The notes under the pieces: model-generated
What the model saw: the letters and a program-made list of their open reading frames with translations, nothing else
Database searches by the model: none
What the model was told of the DNA's origin: nothing
Assembly (NCBI GenBank): GCA_021777105.1
Contig: JAIQZQ010000098.1
Location: 105,847 to 169,846, forward strand
Origin: Candidatus Anammoxibacter sp.
Lineage (GTDB): Bacteria; Planctomycetota; Brocadiia; Brocadiales; Anammoxibacteraceae
DNA length: 64,000 bases
Reading direction: 5' to 3'
Program-made: the position numbers and the translations under genes
Part shown: piece by piece, positions 28,209 through 38,900 of the stretch
Layout of the letters: every line of letters starts with the position of its first letter
How positions within the stretch are numbered: the stretch's first letter is position 1

Positions 28209-29462
28209 ATGAAGCGTAATACAAAATCGCGCCGCCCGTTAAGTTACTCTATACTCAATGTGGCCGGCAAAGTTTTAATAGGAAGCTGTTTAATAAAAAA
28301 GTTTCTGGATGTAGATTTGTTGTTAAAAAAGGCGTGTGAAAAGAGTGATCTAAACGATTTTGGGCCGGATTCGTTTCGTGAAGGGCTCGGGCTGCTTGTA
28401 GAATCTTTAAATAGAGAGGCAAAACTAAATCCAATAGGCCAGTATTCTTTATACCTCATACTGCTTAATTCATTAATTGTTAGACTGAAGACACAGGATT
28501 GGTTAAAGAGTAACCCTGAAGTTGTAACTGATAGAGTGGAAAGTCCATTTATAATATTAGGCATGCCGCGCACAGGCACAACATTGTTGAGTTTTTTATT
28601 GGAGATGGATCCTGAAAACAGGTCGTTATTGATGTGGGAATCCGAGGATCCCGCGCCGCCTCCACAAATTGGAGGAGAGGAAGATCTGCTGAGAATCAGG
28701 GCGTATAGCGATAAAGTAAAAATGTTTAAAAAAAACATACCCGGTTTTGAGGCAATACACCCAATTGGGGCCACACTGCCGACAGAGTGTATTATGTTGC
28801 TGGGGCACGAATTTAAAAACGTGTTTTTCACATTATTTGCAAATATCCCCACATACAGAGAGTGGTTTATGGGCGCGGATGCATTATCCGCCTACAAATA
28901 CCATAAGTTGATTTTGCAAATATTACAATCTTCTACACCCGCGCAGTCATGGTCGCTAAAATCGCCGGCCCATTTATTTAATCTACAGACGTTATTGGAT
29001 GTTTATCCGGATGCAAAGCTGATTTTCACACACAGAGATCCGCGTAAAGTAATATCTTCTTTCTGTAGTTTAACGGCTGTAACCCGGCGAGGGTTTAGCG
29101 ACGAAGTTGATCCAATCGGCATAGGCAGTGAAGCGCTGAATACGATCAGTGAAGGTGTGAAACGCGCTATGGATTTTGAAAAAAAGGGAGCTGATAACAG
29201 ATTCTTTCATTTAGAGTTTGCCAAATTTATGAGTAATCCTATTGATGCGGTGAAGGAGTTGTACAGGCGCTTTGGCAAAGAGGTTAGGCCCTTGCATGAG
29301 AAGAGAATGCGCGCCTGGATAAAGTTTTATCCGCGAAATAAATATGGCAGCCATTCGTACTCATTATCTGATTATGGTTTAACAACGGAAAAGGTCGAGG
29401 AAGCATTTGGAGAATACAGAGCGCAATATAATATCCCATTTTCAAACAATTACGAGCATTAA
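28209..29462 (+). CDS. Sulfotransferase family protein
   Basis: This 417-residue enzyme should transfer sulfate from PAPS to a hydroxyl. The 5'-phosphosulfate loop GMPRTGTT (residues about 118-125) and the 3'-phosphate site THRDPRKVISSF are both intact, matching the Sulfotransfer_3 type. ATG 28209 is chosen. A TTG twelve bases upstream is also in frame but less likely. It opens a codirectional group with an acyltransferase, an esterase, a polyketide synthase and a radical SAM enzyme, so its acceptor is probably the lipid or polyketide product. That substrate is inferred. Confidence 0.88.
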   Translation: MKRNTKSRRPLSYSILNVAGKVLIGSCLIKKFLDVDLLLKKACEKSDLNDFGPDSFREGLGLLVESLNREAKLNPIGQYSLYLILLNSLIVRLKTQDWLKSNPEVVTDRVESPFIILGMPRTGTTLLSFLLEMDPENRSLLMWESEDPAPPPQIGGEEDLLRIRAYSDKVKMFKKNIPGFEAIHPIGATLPTECIMLLGHEFKNVFFTLFANIPTYREWFMGADALSAYKYHKLILQILQSSTPAQSWSLKSPAHLFNLQTLLDVYPDAKLIFTHRDPRKVISSFCSLTAVTRRGFSDEVDPIGIGSEALNTISEGVKRAMDFEKKGADNRFFHLEFAKFMSNPIDAVKELYRRFGKEVRPLHEKRMRAWIKFYPRNKYGSHSYSLSDYGLTTEKVEEAFGEYRAQYNIPFSNNYEH

Positions 29463-29601
29463 CAACGTTTTATTCTTGCGCAACACCTTAACCGTATTAC
29501 TGAACAGTAATCGCTAGCGTTATTCAACGCATTGATGGGCACGCTATCGCTTTGCCCATCCTACAACCTATTTATTTTCAAACCCTATAGGATAATTAAT
29601 T

Positions 29602-30915
29602 ATGGAACGAACTGTGCCTGATATAACTTTTCAGCGTCTGGAATCGCCAACCTCACATATGGCATTTGGGTCAATATTTACACTTGATAGAAATATTGAC
29701 TTTAAATTGTTTTGCCGGAAAATGGATGAAATCACATCGCATTTCCCTATGTTAAGAAAAAAGCTAACAAAATTTTGTTCTAATAATTGGGTGGATGACA
29801 CTGATTTTGTCATTAGCCGGCACATGTTTTATCAACACATGCCACATCTTACCACCGAAAAAGAGTTAATTAGAGAAGCGGGAAAAGCGCTTAGTAACGC
29901 GCTTGACTTAACTATTCCACTTTGGAGAATTGTTCTGATCTCTAATCACGATGAAACATTGCAGGAAAGTGATGACAACAAGGGAAATATTGTCACCGGT
30001 ATTATTTTTATGGTGCATCATGCCATTACTGATGGTGTAGGGGCGTTACAGATTATAGAGTTTATAGAAAAACATAATCAGGGACAAAATCTATTAGACA
30101 AAAGAGAGACATATACCGGCAGCTTAACGTTTACAAAGGATTCAGAGGATAGACGTCCTCTATATCAGATTGTGACAAATTGTTTTCGCAAGATATTTCG
30201 AGACGCAAAACGCAAAGCTACAAACACGCCTTTAAAAGGGATAGGATCAAAGAACAGGTCTATACTTGCCTTTGATATACCGCGATTAGAACTAAAAAAG
30301 ATAAAAAACATTACAAAACATTCTATAACAAACATATTGCTTTGTGTCATGTGTGGCGCGGTTAAAAAATATTCACAATCCATGGGGATAGAAGCGGAAG
30401 ATACTCAAGTAATTATGCCGTTAAGCTTTCGCGCGCGCCATTCAGAATCTATTACAGGAAATGCGCATACTACATTTCCCATAGATCTGCCAATATCAGT
30501 TGACGATCCATTGGAGAGGCTTTTAATAATAGGCAATAATTTTGAAACAATGAATAGCGAAGGAACAATTGAGTTAAACATTATTCTAGCCGCTATTTTA
30601 AACAAATTCCCAAAGTTTATGGCTTTAAAAATGTTTAATTCCTGCCTTAAATCAGTCTCTCTTTTTAGCTCTGTAATACCATGGAGATTAAAACCTTTTT
30701 ACTTTTTAGGAGCCGAAGTTAAAGGTAATTATGCATACGCTCCCCTTCTTAAGGGGTTTGGATTGGCAATTGAATTCATAATTTATGGTGATAAGATATG
30801 CTCAAGTATTGTTACCGACCCTGAAATTGTTAAAGATCCTGAAAAATTCGGGCAATATTTTCATGAGTCATTTGAGGAGCTTAAATCAACTGTTTTAAAT
30901 ACAAATAAAGGGTAA
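29602..30915 (+). CDS. WS/DGAT-type O-acyltransferase
   Basis: This 437-residue protein is of the wax ester synthase / diacylglycerol acyltransferase fold. The catalytic HHxxxDG motif is present as HHAITDG (His139-His140, Asp144). The N-terminal QRLESPTSHMAFGSIF segment and the C-terminal domain are family-like. These enzymes esterify acyl-CoA or ACP-bound acyl groups to alcohols. AGGA lies 13 bases before the ATG. Beside a PKS with a reductive release domain, it could esterify the alcohol product. A PapA-like condensing role is the alternative. Confidence 0.85.
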   Translation: MERTVPDITFQRLESPTSHMAFGSIFTLDRNIDFKLFCRKMDEITSHFPMLRKKLTKFCSNNWVDDTDFVISRHMFYQHMPHLTTEKELIREAGKALSNALDLTIPLWRIVLISNHDETLQESDDNKGNIVTGIIFMVHHAITDGVGALQIIEFIEKHNQGQNLLDKRETYTGSLTFTKDSEDRRPLYQIVTNCFRKIFRDAKRKATNTPLKGIGSKNRSILAFDIPRLELKKIKNITKHSITNILLCVMCGAVKKYSQSMGIEAEDTQVIMPLSFRARHSESITGNAHTTFPIDLPISVDDPLERLLIIGNNFETMNSEGTIELNIILAAILNKFPKFMALKMFNSCLKSVSLFSSVIPWRLKPFYFLGAEVKGNYAYAPLLKGFGLAIEFIIYGDKICSSIVTDPEIVKDPEKFGQYFHESFEELKSTVLNTNKG

Positions 30916-31251
30916 GGGCTTGGAAAGAAATACTACTCGTTACAAGGCTCCTGCCTTGTAACGCGCTGTCCTTGGAGGCTCTGCCTCCAGTTTAAAGGTG
31001 CGATAAATCTTATCACAGCGATTTAATTAAAGACAATAAGGCGTAGGATTTATTGTCAAAAAGTCGAGGCAGAGCCTCTAGGAACAGTGTGTTACAAGGC
31101 AGGAGCCTTGTAACAAGCTCGTGTTTTTTCTTAATTTTCTCTGAAATCAGTTTAAACTTACACCTCTTGTTTGTGTTTTACATTATGCAAGTAACATGCT
31201 ATGTTGTTTGTAAGTTTAACTCTTTTTTTATTTTAAGGAGCTTATATTATT
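30916..31251. other. Intergenic gap filled by a long inverted repeat
   Basis: The gap between the acyltransferase and the esterase is occupied mainly by the 30938-31115 inverted repeat. The last 20 bases hold a Shine-Dalgarno sequence AAGGAG (31235-31240) for the esterase. No gene is seen. Confidence 0.7.
30938..31115. repeat. About 52-base imperfect inverted repeat (REP/MITE-like)
   Basis: Arms about 30938-30990 and 31064-31115 are complementary with a few mismatches. Each arm contains two smaller palindromes, TTACAAGGC..GCCTTGTAA and GAGGC..GCCTC. A single arm recurs at 63804-63855. Inside, GACAATAA and TTATTGTC add a nested stem. Confidence 0.8.
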
Positions 31252-32937
31252 ATGAATAAATCGCACTTTCTAAAAACGATTGTAACGTTCCATGTTTTTG
31301 TATGTTTAATCACATTTGCGCATTATGCTTCAGCTCAATGCCGGACTGATGTTGTGACGACAGGAAGCGGGCCTGTTTGCGGGACTGTTGTTAAAACAAG
31401 CACGGGAAAAAGCGCGGAGGCTTTTTTGGCAGTGCCTTTTGGGCAATCAACAGCAGGCGACAATAGATTTCGCCCGCCGGTTCCGGTTGAGCCATGGACC
31501 GAACTCTTTGTTGCCGATACATATGGCGCGAGCTGCCCTCAGCCCGCATCCATTGGTTTTGATCAGAGTGAAGATTGCCTCCATCTTTATTTGTGGAGAC
31601 CTGAGAAAAAGAATATAAAGGCTGATCTTCCTGTTATGGTATTTATATATGGCGGGGCATTTATTGAAGGAGGCGCTGAACTTCCTCTCTACGACGGCTC
31701 ATACCTGGCAGCTAACCAGGATGTCATTGTAATAAATATCAATTATAGAATCGGCGCCTTAGGTTTCCTTGCCACTAATGAACTTGAAGGCAACTATGGT
31801 TTTATGGATCAGCAGCTTGGATTAAAATGGATACATGATAATGTAAAGAGCTTTGGAGGAGATCTGGATAAAATCACCATTTTTGGAGAAAGCGCCGGAG
31901 CAATGTCCGTGGGGCTGCACCTTCTTTCCGCCCCGGATAGCAAAGATCTTTTTCGGGCAGGCATAATGCAAAGCAACCCTTTTGGTTTGCCTTTTAAGAC
32001 TATACAGGAAGCTCGAAATCTTGGGAACGTTTTCCAGGCTATGCTGAATTGCAAGGATGCGGATTGTCTTAGAAAACTAACATTCGCTGAAATAGTTAGT
32101 GAAGAGTTATTTTTAGAACAGGAAAGACCTCGGGTTTTTACAGGACTGCATTATTACCTGTCCTGGGTGCCTGTAATAGACGGCACGGTAATAACAAAAG
32201 ACCCTTTCCATGCTTTTACAGATGGAGAGCTTGAGAAACCGGTAATTATGGGCACTAATAAGGATGAAGGAGAACTCTTTGAAGGGATCGCAAGGCTTGT
32301 TTTAGGCACAAAAGCAAGACTTATGTTTAGTTTTGATGGTTATGTTAGTTATCTGGCTTCTATATTTGGACTTGATTTTGAAAAAGTGGAAAATAAATAC
32401 CCTGCTATTGATGGCGACAATGAAACTATGCTGGCAAACGTCCTTACGGATTTTGCCTTTTTATGCGCTAATCATAATGCCGCCCGGCTATCAACAGCGA
32501 AGGGTGATTTACCTGTCTATATTTATAGATTTGACCACCTCACATCTTTTAATATTTTGTGTTTGCCGGAGTGTGACGATTTTGTGTGTCATATGGCTGA
32601 ACTCCCTTTTATATTTCATACCGATGAACGATCCTTTGTATGTAAAAAATCTCCTTTCCGGAAAAAAACAAATAAATTTACAAAGGAAGAAGAGGCGCTC
32701 TCTTTATCAATGATTGAATATTGGACAAATTTCGCAAAACATTTAAGCCCCAACGGGCCTGATAACAATAGCGTTGGCGTAAAATGGCCGCCATTTGCCA
32801 TTGATGACCCGCAATACATGATCTTTGATACGCCGGCTATAAAAACCGTAAAAGATCCATTTTCGCATATTTGCGACTTTTGGGATAACCTGGGTTACTT
32901 TGTTAAAACACCCTGGGGTGATGATAATGATGAATAA
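31252..32937 (+). CDS. Secreted carboxylesterase, type B
   Basis: This 561-residue alpha/beta hydrolase is of the cholinesterase/type B family. It has a signal peptide (residues 1-28, cleavage after ASA). The triad is complete: Ser214 in FGESAGAMS, Glu339 in NKDEGELF and His447 in CHMAELPF. The oxyanion-hole motif is YGGAFIEGG. AAGGAG at 31235 marks the start. It overlaps the PKS start by a few bases and so is probably co-translated with it. It may cleave an ester of the pathway product outside the cytoplasm. Confidence 0.92.
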   Translation: MNKSHFLKTIVTFHVFVCLITFAHYASAQCRTDVVTTGSGPVCGTVVKTSTGKSAEAFLAVPFGQSTAGDNRFRPPVPVEPWTELFVADTYGASCPQPASIGFDQSEDCLHLYLWRPEKKNIKADLPVMVFIYGGAFIEGGAELPLYDGSYLAANQDVIVININYRIGALGFLATNELEGNYGFMDQQLGLKWIHDNVKSFGGDLDKITIFGESAGAMSVGLHLLSAPDSKDLFRAGIMQSNPFGLPFKTIQEARNLGNVFQAMLNCKDADCLRKLTFAEIVSEELFLEQERPRVFTGLHYYLSWVPVIDGTVITKDPFHAFTDGELEKPVIMGTNKDEGELFEGIARLVLGTKARLMFSFDGYVSYLASIFGLDFEKVENKYPAIDGDNETMLANVLTDFAFLCANHNAARLSTAKGDLPVYIYRFDHLTSFNILCLPECDDFVCHMAELPFIFHTDERSFVCKKSPFRKKTNKFTKEEEALSLSMIEYWTNFAKHLSPNGPDNNSVGVKWPPFAIDDPQYMIFDTPAIKTVKDPFSHICDFWDNLGYFVKTPWGDDNDE

Positions 32938-35900
32938 ATCAATATCAAAAGAACCTATAGCTATTATAGGCATTGGATGTAGATTTCCCGGAGATGTTAA
33001 TAATCCTCACGATTTCTGGGAATTGTTAAAAAACGGTCGTAACGTCATCACTGAAGCGCCTGCGGACAGATGGAACAATGACGCCTTTTATGATGAAGAA
33101 AAAGAGTCGCCCGGTAAAATGTATACACGCTATGGCGGTTTTCTAAAAAGTATTGATCAGTTTGATCCCGTTTTTTTTGGCATATCACCAAGAGAAGCAG
33201 CGTCTATGGATCCTCAACAACGTTTACTATTGGAAACTGCATGGGAAGCGTTTGAGGATGGGGGTGTAGAGCCTAAAAAAGTAAACGGCGCTAACGTTGG
33301 AGTCTTTGTAGGCATTGCAAGTCATGATTATTACGATATTCAATTAGACTCCAACGCAAGGGATATTATTAATTCTTACACCCATCTTGGAGGCCAATTA
33401 AGCATTGCCGCCAATCGTCTCTCTTATTTTTTTAATTTTAAAGGCCCCAGCATATCGATTGACACAGCCTGCTCGTCGGCGCTTGTCGCCGCGCACCTTG
33501 CCTGTGCCGGCATTTGGAATAATGAGTCTCAAATGGCGTTGGTCGGAGCTGCGTCGGTTATCATCAAACCGGAAGGTTCTATAGGCTTTTGCAAGGCTTC
33601 AATGCTCTCGCCTGACGGTAAATGCAAAACCTTTGACGCCAAAGCCAATGGGTATGTAAGGTCTGAAGGGGCCGGAGCTATCCTGTTAAAACCTTTGTCA
33701 AAAGCGATTGAAGACGGCAATTTAATATATGCGACGGTTTTAGGGACGGCTATTAATCAGGATGGCGCAACATCCGGCATCACCGTGCCAAGTGGAGCTG
33801 CGCAAGAACGAGCAATAATTGACGCCTGTGCAAGAGCCGGTGTCGACCCTACAACAAGGATAGATTACGTGGAAGCGCATGGCACGGGAACGCCTGTTGG
33901 CGATCCCATTGAAGCCAACGCTATAGGCTCTGTTGTTGGGAAAAACAGACCGCCTGATGAAAAATGTTTTGTTGGTTCAGTCAAGAGCAACATAGGCCAT
34001 ATGGAGCCCGCCGCCGGCATTGCCGGCATTATAAAGGTTGCTCTATCATTAAAAAACGGATTGATTCCGGCTAGTTTACACTTTGAAACGCCAAACCCAG
34101 CAATAGACTTTGATTCTTTAAATCTGAAAGTACCCACCTGCCTGGAACAATGGCCCGCAAAACCGGATAAGACGGAACGAATTGCCGGTGTCAACGCCTT
34201 TGGATTTGGCGGCTCTAACGCGCATATTTTATTGAGCAAAATTGTAAATGAAAAAGATGACCGGTTTCATAAAGAGAACTATTCCGTTTCCGGCGCGCGC
34301 CCCATAAGCGGTAAAGACCAAATAACTGTTTTACCCTTGTCTGCAAAAAGTCCTGAAGCGTTAAAAGATTTGGCTATATCTTATTTAAAGTATGTTGAAG
34401 ATGAAGCAATTCCCAACAATGTTTTATTACAGGATATTTGTTACAGCGCAGCTTTACATAGAACCCACCATAGTCATAGACTGACTATAAGCTCATCAAC
34501 TATCGACTACCTTAAAGAGTACCTGCAAGCCTTTATTGATGGAGAGAACCGCAATGAAATCGCCGTGGGGAAAAACCTGTCTGATTCAGATATAAAGCAG
34601 GCCTTTGTATTTTCTGGAATGGGCCAGCAGTGGCATGGCATGGGGCGCGGCTTGTTAAAGACTCAGCCCGTTTTTCGAAAAACAATTGAAGAGTGCGCTC
34701 AACTGTTCCAAAAACATATAAAATGGTCGCTCTTGAATGATGTTTTTGCCGGTGATGACGCAACAATCATCAATAAAACCGAAGTTGTGCAACCTGCTAT
34801 ATTTTCGCTTCAAATTGCAATTACAGCCTTATTGCGGCATTGGGGCGTTAAACCCGATGCTGTTGTGGGGCACAGTATTGGCGATGTTGCCGTTGCGCAA
34901 ATTTCAGGGGCTATCTCTTTGGAAGAAGCTGTTCTGATAACATATCATAGGAGTCGTTTACAATCAAAAGCTATCGGTCAGGGAACCATGTTGGCTGTAA
35001 ATCTATCTATTGAAGATTTTGAGAACAGATTTAAAACAACGAAAGATTTAATATCCATTGCAGCCGTCAACAGCCCTTCATCAATAACCCTTTCAGGGAA
35101 CGAAGCGATATTAAATCAAATAAGCTCCGTGTTAACAGTGGCTCAGATATTTAATAAATTACTGGCCGTTGAATTGCCGTATCATAGCGTAGCGTTGGAG
35201 CCTTTTAAAAATGAGCTGAAAGAGAGCCTGAATGCCATAAAACCACGTGAGGAATTAATCCCGTTTTATTCTACTGTTTTTGGCGATAAATTATCAGATT
35301 TCAAACCTGACGGCAGTTATTGGGCAAGTAATATGCGGAATACAGTGCTCTTTTCTTCTGCAATTAATAAAATGATAGAAGATGGTTATACCTCTTTTGT
35401 AGAAATAGGGGCGCACCCTGTGCTTTCATACTATATAAAAGAGTGTCTGACTTACGCTAACAGCAACGGCAAGGTAATCCCATCATTGAGAAGAGAGAAA
35501 GATGATAACCGAATGCTGAACGCCACAATTTGCCAACTATATGCCAATGGGCATTCAATTAATTGGAGAAATATTCTTGCCTATGAGGGAAGGTTTGTCA
35601 AACTCCCTCTATACCCGTGGCAACGTGAAAAGTGTTGGAACGAAACTGAAGCGTCAAAGCAGGCGAGGATCCAAGGTAAAAACTCATTTCATGGTTTAGT
35701 TGGTCAAGAGACACACCCGCTTTTAGGCGGCAAATTAAAGTCGCAGGCCGATATCTGGAATGCAGAGATTGATCAGCGAAAGAGTAAATACCTGAAAGAT
35801 CATACTGTTCAGGGCTCGGTTGTTTATCCCAGCTCCGCCTATATTGAGATGGCCTTAAAAGCGTCAATGGAAACTTTTGGAGATAAAACAGTAGGGCTGG

Positions 35901-38900
35901 AACAGGTTCGAATTCAAAAGGCCTTTGTCCTTCCTTCAAAAGCCGGCTCTCTTGTTCAGTTGGCTTTGGAGTCTGACGGCATCTCATTTAAAATTAGCTC
36001 CAGACCTCAAAAGCTTGAAAATGATTGGGAGCAAAATGTAGAGGGTATGTTAACTCATCTGGAAAAAGAGGAAGATGTAACGAAGGTTGCAATAGACGAA
36101 ATAAAGTCCCGCTGCTTAAACCACTTTTCTAAAGATGAAATTTATAAACAATTTGAAAGGGTGGGCCTCCAATACGGGCCGGCTTTTAGAGGTATAGAGG
36201 ATGTTTGGGCAAATGAGAATGAAGCTATCGGAGAATTAATATGGCCCGAGGAATTGCTTAAAGAAAAAGATGTTTACATCACTCATCCAGCTCTCCTGGA
36301 TGCCGCGTTTCAGGTGTTGATAGTGTTTGCATTTGATGTGAAAACTGTTCACTTGCCCGTTAAGATTGAATCCGTTCGTGTCTATAGGCCTATGCCGGCT
36401 AACAAAATTTGGAGTTATGTCCGGCTTGCCGGCAAGAACAAGAATAATCTGATAGCGGATATACAAATTGTTGACAATAACGGAGATTTACTCGCCTCAA
36501 TAAAGGGATTTAAATGCCGCTCCCTAAACATTAATAACGAAGATGACGTTGCGGACGATAAACTCCTTTACGAATACCGCTGGTTGCGTAAAAACAGAGC
36601 TAACAGTCGTTTTATTAAATATCAGGACTTTTTACTATCCCCGCTGCAAATTCAGGAAAGTATGGAGGATTGCGCCTTTCAATTAAAAAAAGCGAGCGGT
36701 CGTTACGACTATTATGAGACCATGAAGGAGCAGATTAATGATCTGTCAGTCTCATATATAGTTTCATGTTTAAATAAATTAGGGGTGGAATTATGCCGTG
36801 GAAATGAGATTTATTTCACAAAAGTTGTTAACGATTTAGGCATAAGCAGCGCTTATCACAGTTTTTTCAAACTCACACTTGAGTTGCTTCAACGCCATGG
36901 GATCCTTAAAGAGAGTGGCGATCATTGGGTTGTTTGCTCCCTTTCCGTAATAAGCGATCCTGAAATACTTTGGAGGAGTTTAATAAAGCAATACCCCGGA
37001 TACCTTGCGGAGCTTTCACTTATCAGTCGTTGTGGCCGAAATATGGATTCTGTGTTAAAGAATGAAATAGATCCACTGGAGCTTATTTTCCCGCAAGGCT
37101 CCCTTACAAATTCTGATCATTTATACCAGGACTCGCCGTCTTTCCGCAACTATAACATGATAATATCAAAAGCTGTCAGCTGCTTAACCGCTAAAATGCC
37201 GGCAAATGAAACCTTGCGTATATTGGAAATAGGCGCCGGAACCGGCGGGGCTACATCTTATCTGCTCTCGGAACTGCCGCATTTACAGACCGAATATGTG
37301 TTCACCGATCTCTCTGAACAGTTTTTAAATCATGCAAAGCAAAAATTCCGCCAATACAAATTTGTAGAGTACTCTATTCTAGATATAGAAAATGACCCTT
37401 CTAAGCAAGGTTTTTTATCTCATTCTTTTGATATTGTTTTGGCGTCAAATGTTATTCATGCAACATCCGATCTATGTAAGAGTCTTGACAATGTAAAAAA
37501 ACTACTCACACCTAAAGGTATGCTTATTCTCTTGGAGGGAACTGATCCTTCATTCGCCTTTCATCTAACTTTGGGTATGCTTAAAGGCTGGTGGCTCTTT
37601 TCTGATTTTGATATAAGGCCGACCCAGCCATTGCTTGCCGCTGAAGAGTGGAAGAACCTGTTGTTAAAACAGCAATTTGATCAGGTTATTGTTATCCCGG
37701 AAGGCAATGACGCTCTTAACTCGGAACAGTCTGTTATTATTGCTGGAGCGCCTGAAAAGATAGTAGATGAAAAGGAAGAGGCCTATAGTAACAAACCCCC
37801 TAAAACAAGAACCTCCTATCTCATATTTGCGGATAAAAAAGGTGTATGGGAGAAAACTGTTGGAGCTTTGCCGGAACAGGAGTGGACGCCGATTCTTGTG
37901 TTTGCCGGAGATAGCTTTAAAAAGATTGATGATAATAGATATCAAGTTGACCTGGAAGATCACAATTCATATAGGCTGTTAATTGAGTCTGTTGGAAATG
38001 ATTCAGATAATTTACAAGGTGTATTACATTTTTGGAGTCTGGATTCTCTGCCAATTAACCAATCTACATCTACGACTCTAAAAAACGATCAACTGCTTGG
38101 ATCATTAAGTCTTTTAAACATAGTAAAAGAGATTGAAAAGGCGCAATGGGCCGCTACTCCCCGATTGTTTGTAATAACAGAAGGGGCCTTTATAGTTTCA
38201 GGAAATAAACTACACTCTATTTCACAAACAACTATGTATGGTCTGGCGCGTGTGATTGCCAATGAGCAGGCGGGGTTCCGCATTAAATCTATTGACATCT
38301 CTCCCGTCCCAACTGAAATCGAGATAAAAAATTTTGCGGAAGAGTTATGTTCGGATGATATAGAAGATGAAGTTGCGCTGCGTAATGAAGCCAGATATGT
38401 CCATCGCCTAATGCAGGTAACTATGAACGATATCGTTGATCATTCAGAAACAGAGATAGAGAAAAAAACTGATCCGTTTAATCTTATAATAGATAAGCCG
38501 GGCCTTTTGGATTCATTAAAAGAGGTCTCTATCACACGGCAAAAACCAAAGCCCGGCGAGGTGGAAATTCTTGTTAAGGCTAGCGCGTTAAATTTCAAGG
38601 ATGTAGTGGTTGCCATGAATATGCTTAACGAGGAGGCGTTTGAAGTCGGATATTCAGGCGCAAATTTAGGGATGGAATGCGCTGGTGAAATTACGGCTGT
38701 AAATGAGACGGAAAAGGTTTTCAAACCAGGCGACAAAGTGATTGCAACCGGACGCAACACCCTTGGCACTCATTTTATCACAGACAGCCGTTTTGTAATT
38801 CACAAGCCTGAAAAGTTAAGTTTTGAAGAGGGCTCCACTATTGCCTCCGTATATACAACAGTTCTCTACTCTCTTAGTAAATTAGCCCACATGGAGAAAG

